A stretch of DNA of 64,000 nt, taken from positions 1 to 64,000 of the forward strand of contig CACXVS010000021.1 in the NCBI GenBank assembly GCA_902771155.1, in the 5' to 3' direction. The notes beneath the pieces are model-generated. The model had not been told where the DNA came from, did no database searches, and was given only the letters and a program-made list of their open reading frames with translations. Within the stretch, counting starts at the first letter, position 1. Every line of letters starts with the position of its first letter. A program made the translations under genes and the position numbers. Of the stretch, positions 57,244-64,000 are shown in pieces. The stretch is from an uncultured Prevotellaceae bacterium (GTDB taxonomy: Bacteria; Bacteroidota; Bacteroidia; Bacteroidales; Bacteroidaceae).

Positions 57244-58350
57244 TTACTTAATTACTACCCGGCGGCCATTCTTAATGTAGATGCCCTTTCTTGGGTTCTC
57301 AACACGCTGGCCTTGGAGGTTGTAATAAACTTCGTTTGATTGAAGATTGAAAATTGAAGATTGAACTTCGATGCCTGTTGTGCCGTCAGTGAACAATGGG
57401 ATGGCGATCACATCGTCGTTACTCTCGTCTGAGAGGACCATCTTGCAGAAGGAATCCTCGCCATTCTTACCACGGGCACCGGAGGCGGCATCGCGCTTTG
57501 GAATCGGCAGGTAACAACGGTTGGCACCCATCTTCACACCATCAGGGTTCGTCACCTTGTAGAAGCCCACACCGGCATCACCCTTCGACAGGTAATAGTT
57601 CACGTAGTCAACACCGCCAATCTCCTCATTGGTGTAGATGGTCTGAGCCGTCTCAGAGCCTACAAACATGTTCTCATAGACGGATTGAACCGTAGCTGTG
57701 GGAACATTGTAATCCCCTTCCACATCGGCCATCACCAGGATACCTGTCTTAGCAGGAACTTTCTTCACACGGGTGAGCCAGATAACACCTGTATGGTAAT
57801 TGTAACCAGTAGCTGTATAGGCCTTTACGCCCTGAGCATCCAGACTTGAGAAGTCGAGGTTCTTGCTGGTATAGTAAGGCACCTGTTTGGCGGCACTTAC
57901 CTTGATGAGCTCGGTGTCGCCTGTGCTGCCGTTGGCAGGAATCTCCGTCAGGATAGGCAGGTAGCAGCGGTTGGCACCTACCTTCACACCGTCTTCCTTC
58001 GTCACCTTATAGAATCCGACACCAGCATCACCCTTCGACAGGTAGTAGTTGGTATAGTCGCCATCGGTCGTGTAGAGCGTCGTTCCCTCGAGCGTACCCT
58101 TGAACATATTCTTATAATAGACATCGGATACACCGTCAATCGTAGGAATATCATAATCGCCAGGATCGCCCATCAGCAGGAAGCCCGTCTCGGCAGGAAC
58201 CTGCTTCACACGAGTGAGCCAGATGACACCCGTTGACTTGTCATACCCCGTTGCCACGTAAGCCTTCAAATCAGGTAGATCCGTAAAGTCAAGGTTCTTA
58301 TCGCTACAATATGGAACCTGCTTAGCATCACTGATGGTGATAGATTCCTC
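57244..58350 (-). repeat. Shared 3' cassette, copy 4
   Basis: Fourth copy of modules A and B plus tail, preceded in the same gene by two diverged relatives of the module (about 58380-59290). It contains the 27-nt AT-rich repeat at 57339-57365. Confidence 0.85.
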
Positions 58351-61300
58351 GATGTCTTCGATGAGACTGGTTTCCGTGGATTCTGACTCCTGGAAGACAA
58401 TGCTACATTCGGTCACATCACCTACGACATAAGTGGGGACATGCAAATATACTTCACCCTGAGCAATGGTAGTAGCGCTTCTGATCTTCTTAAACTTGTC
58501 GCCATCCAGACAGAAGTTAGTCAAGCTATTTTCCGTCTCTTCGATGGTCAACTCGCCCTCATAAGGATTGGTTACCAGCATGTTCATGCAGATACTATTC
58601 ATCGCCTCAGAGGGAACAGTGTATGTAGCTTCGGGAGTACCCTTTAGCAGGACTGGCGTAAAGGCTGGCACCTTGAAGACGCGAGTCAGTGTGACACTTC
58701 CTGAATTAGAGAAGCCCGTAGCGCAATAAGCCTTCAATCCCTCCACATTCGTGAAGTCCATGTTGAGTTGCGGATAAAGGGGTGTGAGCCCAGACTTGCC
58801 CAAAGTAACCGACACCTCTGGCACTTCTTCATCATATTTCGAATCATAAGTCTTCGGCACCTCTAAATAAGCCATGTTAGGACCAACCTTAGCCGTACCG
58901 TCTGATTGTACGAACTCACCATCCTTCAGATATTTGTTGAAGGTAAGCGTAGCCTTTGAACTATAATTATAATAGGTGTACGACTCATCCTTGAGCGTTA
59001 TCTGAGTGCTCGGAACGCTGGCCAGCATATTCACATAGGCACTCATGACTGTATTGGCAGCCACAGGCACCTGATAGGTTCCGGCAGCACCTTTGATCAC
59101 TACACCTACCTCTTTGTATTGATCTACCGTCACATCAGTGACCTGACTCAGCTGAACGCTCTCTGCATCAGCATCATAGCTGCTGGCGATATAGGCTTTG
59201 ACGCCCTTGGACTTCAGTGTTGAGAAATCAAGGTTACGCAGACCGCTATAGGTTGTGATGCCTTCCTTCGGGATTGTGATTTCGATGCTTCCGAGGTCAC
59301 CTTTGGAATCGGTCAGGTTTTTAAAGCCCTTCCACACGTCGGCATTCACGTACTTGGATACGGAACCGTCAGGTACGAGGAGTTTCACTTCTTCCTGTAC
59401 ATAATTAGTGAAAGAATAACCCTCGCTGTGATCAGCGTTATAGCCTTCGTCACTTTCATAGTAAATATATTCCATGGCGATGGGCTCCGGATTCTCGCAG
59501 CGGATATACTCCAGTTCAGTCGCCTCGAAACTATAGCCGTTCAGCGAAGTGAGCTTCTTGCCGATGGTAACGGTCTTCAGGTTGGGGAAGATACTGTTGT
59601 AGTCGCTACCACATGCAATTGACAAGCGATAGGTGTAAGTCACAGGCGTCTCGCCACTGTTGTCAATATAGGTACAAGGTTCCACGTTACGGTCGAAGTA
59701 GAGTTCCTCAATGCCGCACTTACCACCACCAATGACCATCCTGCCACTGGAGAGGTTGTTACTTGCGAAGGAATATTCCATACCTAATGGCTTCTCGCCA
59801 TATTCAAAGGTGACCTTCTTCAGGCTCTCACAGTTACTGAAGACAGCCCTGCCCAAGAACTTTAGCGTAGCAGGGATCGTGAGTTCCGGACCAATGGCGC
59901 TGTAGGCAAAACAATTCTCCTTGATGCTATCGACAGTATTGATAAACGAGAGGTCGAGGTCAGCGCTGGCATAGGCAAAGGCCTGATCCCAGATCGTCTC
60001 GACTTTCGGAATGCTTACCTTCTTCAGCTTGGGGCAGTTATAGAAACACTGCGACGGCACAGCCTTCAGCATCGGCAGTGACACCTCCTCCAGGCTGCTC
60101 TGCAGGTCATAATCAGAAAAACCAGCTTGGAAGGCAGCATCATCAATCATCGTCACCTTAGTCAGTTCCACCTTCTTCAACTTGGGGAATGAATTTGCTC
60201 TGAAACTCAGCGCATCGGAAAAATCCTGGACAGTGCCATATACCGGGTTGATGACGGGCTCATGAGCCACGGGGCGACCAATATAGAGCTCTTCCAGAGT
60301 CAAGCTGGAGAGCCATGGCCTTGAATAGACAAAGATAGTCCAATCCCAATCCGTCTCATCCTTATATTTCTCATAATCACCTCTGTCGAAACCCAGTTCG
60401 ATAGGCTCATCGCCATCCACAATCGTAAAGGTCTTCAACGAAGAAGTCTCATCGTAATTACCGGCCTCATTAGCTTCTTCGCTGGTATAGTTCAAGTCAA
60501 ATGCACTGACTCCTACGTACTTCAGCGTAGCCGGCAGAGATACGTTCGTCAGGCGTGAGTGTTGGAATGCATAATTCCCAATCTCCTCCACCTCGTAGAA
60601 GTTCATCTCCGAGATCTTGGACTTGCTAAAAGCATATTTGTCAATGAACTTGATCTTCGGCACATCAATGCTCTTCACGTTAGCACCCTCGAAAGCATAA
60701 TCAGCAATAGCCACAGCACCAGGTGCCTTGACCTCAATAGGAATATCCATATTTCTAAAGACGCAGTTACGGAGCGTGTCAATCTTCTCACCAAACTCCA
60801 CCTCCATCTTCGGAATGGTCTTCCTGACACTTTCCTCAATAGTAGTGAGCGGGTTTACGAATCCAATATAGTTATCGTGTGCATTATTTGTCAGCTTTCG
60901 ACCACAATAGAAATAGGTAATAGGGCTATCATAGAACATCAGCGTAGCAGCCCCCTCGTTACCATCATTGGGAGAGAGTTCCAGCCAGTCGTCACCATCC
61001 TCAAAGATCAGTTTGGTCAGGCTCGTGCATCCACCGAAAGTATTTCCATAGATGTACTTCACAGAAGGAGCGATCTTGAGTTCTGTCAGCGCCGTACAAC
61101 CACCAAAACATCCGTAACCAAAACCGATGGAACTGCCATGAATAGTCTCCACTTGGCCCCAATCCTCGATTTTCTTAAGTGCTGTACATTGAGCAAATGC
61201 AGCAGTGCCGATGACCTTGATACTGGTGCCAGAAAAGTTCAAGCTCTCCAGGGCCGTACATTCTGCGAATCCATTGCCGGGAATCGATGTCAGGTTCTCT

Positions 61301-61710
61301 GCGGGGAAGGTAATGCTCTTCAGATGCGTGTTACCCCTAAAGGCATCACTCTCAATCCGCACCACCTTAGCTCCCTGAACAATACTCGGGATCTCATAGA
61401 TCTCCTTGGTATATTCATCACCATCAGGACCGACGTGAACCTCTGCAGCCATGCCTTCAGGTACCTCAGCGGGGCCAATACCTTGACCGTATTCATTACA
61501 CTCGGCATAAACATTTTTGTTGTTTTTATTTGGCTTGACCAGCGTACACGTTTGACCTGTCGGATCTTCAGCGTACAGACGTCTAAAGACAAGGCCATTA
61601 GCCTCAATATAGTCCTGGGTGTAGCCAATGTAGTTTGCCCAAGCAACACTTGTCGCCAGCATCACCAATGCCAGCGTCATGAATAGTTTCTGAGATAAAT
61701 TCTGTTTCAT
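57244..61710 (-). CDS. BspA-like leucine-rich-repeat surface protein with four C-terminal modules and T9SS-type tail
   Basis: The 1488-residue protein begins 'MKQNLSQKLFMTLALVMLAT', with signal cleavage probably after 'SVAWA'. Residues about 85-800 are LRR_5/BspA-type units such as 'SIPGNGFAECTALESLNFSG' and 'YGCFGGCTALTELKIAPSV', the type found in adhesins of oral and gut Bacteroidales. Four modules follow: two diverged ('GLRNLDFSTLKSKGVKAYIA' and 'LYPQLNMDFTNVEGLKAYCA', about 810-1110) and the shared A and B (about 1120-1430). The tail is 'NLQGQRVENPRKGIYIKNG'. It is the first and longest-LRR member of the minus-strand cargo array, monocistronic. Adhesion or glycan/protein binding is inferred from the family. 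Confidence 0.82.
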   Translation of the reverse strand: MKQNLSQKLFMTLALVMLATSVAWANYIGYTQDYIEANGLVFRRLYAEDPTGQTCTLVKPNKNNKNVYAECNEYGQGIGPAEVPEGMAAEVHVGPDGDEYTKEIYEIPSIVQGAKVVRIESDAFRGNTHLKSITFPAENLTSIPGNGFAECTALESLNFSGTSIKVIGTAAFAQCTALKKIEDWGQVETIHGSSIGFGYGCFGGCTALTELKIAPSVKYIYGNTFGGCTSLTKLIFEDGDDWLELSPNDGNEGAATLMFYDSPITYFYCGRKLTNNAHDNYIGFVNPLTTIEESVRKTIPKMEVEFGEKIDTLRNCVFRNMDIPIEVKAPGAVAIADYAFEGANVKSIDVPKIKFIDKYAFSKSKISEMNFYEVEEIGNYAFQHSRLTNVSLPATLKYVGVSAFDLNYTSEEANEAGNYDETSSLKTFTIVDGDEPIELGFDRGDYEKYKDETDWDWTIFVYSRPWLSSLTLEELYIGRPVAHEPVINPVYGTVQDFSDALSFRANSFPKLKKVELTKVTMIDDAAFQAGFSDYDLQSSLEEVSLPMLKAVPSQCFYNCPKLKKVSIPKVETIWDQAFAYASADLDLSFINTVDSIKENCFAYSAIGPELTIPATLKFLGRAVFSNCESLKKVTFEYGEKPLGMEYSFASNNLSSGRMVIGGGKCGIEELYFDRNVEPCTYIDNSGETPVTYTYRLSIACGSDYNSIFPNLKTVTIGKKLTSLNGYSFEATELEYIRCENPEPIAMEYIYYESDEGYNADHSEGYSFTNYVQEEVKLLVPDGSVSKYVNADVWKGFKNLTDSKGDLGSIEITIPKEGITTYSGLRNLDFSTLKSKGVKAYIASSYDADAESVQLSQVTDVTVDQYKEVGVVIKGAAGTYQVPVAANTVMSAYVNMLASVPSTQITLKDESYTYYNYSSKATLTFNKYLKDGEFVQSDGTAKVGPNMAYLEVPKTYDSKYDEEVPEVSVTLGKSGLTPLYPQLNMDFTNVEGLKAYCATGFSNSGSVTLTRVFKVPAFTPVLLKGTPEATYTVPSEAMNSICMNMLVTNPYEGELTIEETENSLTNFCLDGDKFKKIRSATTIAQGEVYLHVPTYVVGDVTECSIVFQESESTETSLIEDIEESITISDAKQVPYCSDKNLDFTDLPDLKAYVATGYDKSTGVIWLTRVKQVPAETGFLLMGDPGDYDIPTIDGVSDVYYKNMFKGTLEGTTLYTTDGDYTNYYLSKGDAGVGFYKVTKEDGVKVGANRCYLPILTEIPANGSTGDTELIKVSAAKQVPYYTSKNLDFSSLDAQGVKAYTATGYNYHTGVIWLTRVKKVPAKTGILVMADVEGDYNVPTATVQSVYENMFVGSETAQTIYTNEEIGGVDYVNYYLSKGDAGVGFYKVTNPDGVKMGANRCYLPIPKRDAASGARGKNGEDSFCKMVLSDESNDDVIAIPLFTDGTTGIEVQSSIFNLQSNEVYYNLQGQRVENPRKGIYIKNGRRVVIK
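57339..57365 (-). repeat. 27-nt AT-rich dispersed repeat inside cargo gene, copy 2
   Basis: Identical, base for base, to 52399-52425, again coding 'SSIFNLQS' just before 'VYYNLQG'. Copies 1 and 2 of the 3' cassette (39968 and 44172 genes) lack it. Confidence 0.75.
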
Positions 61711-61750
61711 ATGCGTTAATATTAATAATGTTTAGGTTCGTTTTTGGGGT

Positions 61751-61758
61751 TAAAGATA
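61751..61758 (-). promoter_or_regulatory. Weak -7-like box of the LRR cargo gene
   Basis: Minus-strand TATCTTTA differs from TAnnTTTG at the last base, about 40 nt upstream of the ATG at 61710. The rest of 61759-61900 holds no gene; it has GACGAAGC/GCTTCGTC-like fragments but no clear structure. Confidence 0.35.
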
Positions 61759-61904
61759 ATAAAAAAATACATACCTGACTATCAAGAAGAACACCATTTT
61801 GACGAAGCATGCCCTCAGAATGACAAGACAGCCGTTTCGAAGGACGAAGCAAAAAAAGTGTCATTTCAACCCTACAGATTGTTTCAAGATTAGAAAAACT
61901 TTTG

Positions 61905-61912
61905 TAACTTTG
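61905..61912 (+). promoter_or_regulatory. Predicted -7 box of the propeller sensor gene
   Basis: TAACTTTG matches TAnnTTTG, with TTG at 61879-61881 as a possible -33 (23-bp spacer). Only five bases separate it from the ATG, so the mRNA is predicted to be leaderless. Confidence 0.6.
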
Positions 61913-61917
61913 CAACC

Positions 61918-64000
61918 ATGAAGAGACTACTCATCATCGTATGCTGCCTTGTGTCAGTGTCGGTTGCCATTGCAGGGGAATTGGTGGAAAGCCAGTTGGG
62001 TTACCGCCGCTATACCACTAACGACGGACTGCCCCAAATGCAGGCTGAGACCATCTGGCAAGACAGCTTAGGCTACATCTATATCGGCACCCTGTCGGGC
62101 TTCGTGCGCTTCGACGGACAACAGTTCACTCCCTATCTGAAAGGCAGACGAGAGAACATCGTAGGTTTTACAGAAACCGACGGACAGGTCAGGGCATTAG
62201 GATTCCGCCGCCAATGGCTGGTGGAAGGTGACGATGTCAGCATGCAGCCGATTGACCCTGGGCAGCATTGGCTGTTGAATAACTTTAACGCGAGCGACCT
62301 GCCCGAACGCACCTTATTATTAGAAGACGCACAGGAACAGCACCGCCGACTATGCCATATCGGCAGCGACGGCATCCGTCCCTTCCTGAAGAGCCATCTG
62401 CTGGACATGATGACACCCGACCGAAAATTGTATATCGACAAGACAGGCACCTATGTTCCTACGGAACAGGGGCTCTATGTCATCAACGGACAGCGGGCTA
62501 GGCGGTTGACAGCTAAGGCTGACGTATTTTCCCTCATCCGGTCTGGCAACGACCTGCTGGCTTTGGCAGCCGACGGTATCTATGGAATAAAAGACGGCAG
62601 ACTGGTGCGCCGCCTCTCCTATCATTTCGACGCGCCCGACTACGGACTCTTTGTGCGCCAGAGCAGCCAGGGAGAACTGCTCATTGCCGACTCACACATC
62701 ATCTATTGCTACGACGGCCAGAAAGTCAGTCGTATTGCCGAAGGGTTCAATATGATCAAAGGCCTGCTCATTGACAGATGGAACCGTCTGTGGGTAGCCA
62801 CCTACCAAGGTGTCTATTGCTACTTCCACAGAAACTTCAGGAACCATCGCCTGACGGATAAAAACGACATCATGCGGGCCATCGCCTTCAGTGCCGACGG
62901 CCGTCTGGTGGCAGGCACACTCAACGGTAGTCTGCTGACCCTACAAGGGGAGCAGTGGACCCAAACAAGTGCCATCGAGGGGAGCTACTATACACCGAGT
63001 GCGGTCACAATCCACCATAAGGTCTATATGGCGGGAAGGGGTGATGTGGCCTGCTACGACGGACAGTCCCTGGAGTGGCTGCACCTGCCCGACGACCGCT
63101 ATCAATTCGTGGCCCCTGCCGGGGAGCGACTGATCATCGGCTCCCGCCGCCAGTTGCTGGCCTATCACCCTGATAGTGGTAAGATAGACACACTGACGAC
63201 AGAGGTCCCCCACCCTTGGACGGCAGCCCAAGACGCACAAGGACGACTGTGGGTGGGTTCCAGCTTCGGACTCTTCTGCGTGGAAGACACAGCCCGACAG
63301 ATGTCCTATCCGCAGAAACTCGTCATCACGACGATGGAGAGCGACGGTCAGGGCAACATCATGTTTGCCTCGTCCGACTCATTGTTTCTGATCCGTGACG
63401 GAGAGGTCAGCGACCTCACCAGCCAAGTCCCAGAACTCAACGGGCATGAGATCCGGTCTTTGCATGTTTCTCCCAAAGGTTACCTGATCATGGCAGTCAT
63501 CGACGGTCTGTTTGTGGGGCGCATTGACAAGGACTGTCGCATCAGCGACGTTCACTACTTCAACCATACCAATGGTTTTACGGCTCTGGAGCCCCTGAAA
63601 GCCACGATGGCAGAAGAGGCCGACGGCACCGTCTGGCTGGCAGGTGTGGAGGAACTGACCTCGTTCTTGCCTGCTACCCTGCTCGACAGCAACCAACAAT
63701 GTACCGTGATTCCTGCTCCAAAGGCATGGTGGCAGAAATGGTGGGTGTGGCTCCTGCTGACAGTGCTGATGGCACTGATAGTGTGGCTCATTGCCCGGAA
63801 ATACGAAACCCGCAGGCATCAGATGGCCATGAAGCAGTTACAGCGCGAGAAACGGCAGAAGGAACTGCAGGTCACCACCATCCGCATGAAGGCAATCCCC
63901 CATTTCCACGCTAATGTGCTGGCCAGCATCGAGTATTTCATGATGAACAACTCCGTAGATGAAGCCACTCACTATCTGAAGCTCTACTCCAACTTCACCA
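61918..64000 (+). CDS. Two-component-regulator propeller sensor with LytS-like histidine kinase core (cut by window end)
   Basis: ATG 61918 opens 694 codons with no stop before the window ends. A signal peptide ('LLIIVCCLVSVSVAIAG') is followed by a periplasmic propeller with repeated 'Reg_prop' strands: 'GLPQMQAETIWQDSLGYIYI', 'LLIDRWNRLWVATYQGVYCY', 'AAQDAQGRLWVGSSFGLFCV'. A membrane helix ('WWVWLLLTVLMALIVWLIA', about 605-625) leads to a coiled linker and 'IRMKAIPHFHANVLASIEYF', which resembles the H-box of LytS-type (His_kinase) enzymes (PHF), though the following L-F-N is H-A-N. The ATPase half lies beyond the window. It is divergent from the LRR cargo gene and could sense a glycan or other signal and regulate it; that is inference. 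Confidence 0.78.
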   Translation, partial: MKRLLIIVCCLVSVSVAIAGELVESQLGYRRYTTNDGLPQMQAETIWQDSLGYIYIGTLSGFVRFDGQQFTPYLKGRRENIVGFTETDGQVRALGFRRQWLVEGDDVSMQPIDPGQHWLLNNFNASDLPERTLLLEDAQEQHRRLCHIGSDGIRPFLKSHLLDMMTPDRKLYIDKTGTYVPTEQGLYVINGQRARRLTAKADVFSLIRSGNDLLALAADGIYGIKDGRLVRRLSYHFDAPDYGLFVRQSSQGELLIADSHIIYCYDGQKVSRIAEGFNMIKGLLIDRWNRLWVATYQGVYCYFHRNFRNHRLTDKNDIMRAIAFSADGRLVAGTLNGSLLTLQGEQWTQTSAIEGSYYTPSAVTIHHKVYMAGRGDVACYDGQSLEWLHLPDDRYQFVAPAGERLIIGSRRQLLAYHPDSGKIDTLTTEVPHPWTAAQDAQGRLWVGSSFGLFCVEDTARQMSYPQKLVITTMESDGQGNIMFASSDSLFLIRDGEVSDLTSQVPELNGHEIRSLHVSPKGYLIMAVIDGLFVGRIDKDCRISDVHYFNHTNGFTALEPLKATMAEEADGTVWLAGVEELTSFLPATLLDSNQQCTVIPAPKAWWQKWWVWLLLTVLMALIVWLIARKYETRRHQMAMKQLQREKRQKELQVTTIRMKAIPHFHANVLASIEYFMMNNSVDEATHYLKLYSNFT

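Overview
The window looks like a chromosomal segment of a gut or rumen Bacteroidales bacterium, most likely Prevotella or a close relative. Promoters follow the Bacteroidetes pattern (TAnnTTTG at -7, often TTTG about 19-23 nt upstream). Secreted proteins end in a type IX secretion (T9SS)-like C-terminal signal of the form 'YYNLQGQRV..P.KGIYI.NGKKVVIK'. C10 (streptopain-like) proteases and BspA-like leucine-rich-repeat proteins are abundant. The housekeeping genes (uvrA, uvrB, addAB-like, bamD-rpoZ-DUF4293) have Bacteroidetes-type sequences. No rRNA, tRNA, CRISPR, phage or transposase gene was found.

Layout. 1-597: start of a CstA transporter (minus strand, cut by the window edge). 705-6747: hexuronate catabolism, with a secreted GHL10-type glycosidase, uxuA and uxuB in one operon and uxaB behind its own promoter. 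6877-17936: uvrA, a DUF5686 outer-membrane protein, and an AddA/AddB-like helicase-nuclease pair. 17937-19596 (minus): bamD-rpoZ-DUF4293. 19703-21730: uvrB. 21865-25285: a small cassette of S26-like peptidase, HprK-like kinase, PqqD-like protein and ABC exporter, facing a previously uncalled 42-residue peptide gene with a lasso-leader-like YxxP motif. It looks like a minimal RiPP-type (modified peptide) system without a recognisable cyclase, and is the best candidate for an undescribed system.

25439-39534 (minus): a 12-gene Wzx/Wzy capsule or exopolysaccharide operon (wza, wzc, two GT2s, EpsG-type polymerase, flippase, a glycosyltransferase, an NTP_transf_5 protein, capE-capF-capG for UDP-N-acetyl-L-fucosamine, and a WbuB-like transferase). 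Its promoter has a 22-bp perfect palindrome in place of a -33 box. No initiating phosphoglycosyltransferase is present. 39968-61710 (minus): five very large predicted T9SS cargo proteins, two of them C10 proteases. Four share the same roughly 1.1-kb 3' cassette (two related ~135-residue modules plus the sorting tail) behind unrelated N-terminal regions. 61918-64000: a propeller-type sensor kinase with a LytS-like core, cut by the window end.

Small dispersed repeats shape the region. A 25-bp perfect inverted repeat precedes uvrA, three repeat-derived segments lie in frame inside uvrA, an identical 27-nt repeat is coded into two cargo C-termini, and a hairpin element flanked by near-identical copies of the gene end sits at the stop codons of two cargo genes. 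All functional calls come from reading sequence and motifs by eye; no database search was possible.
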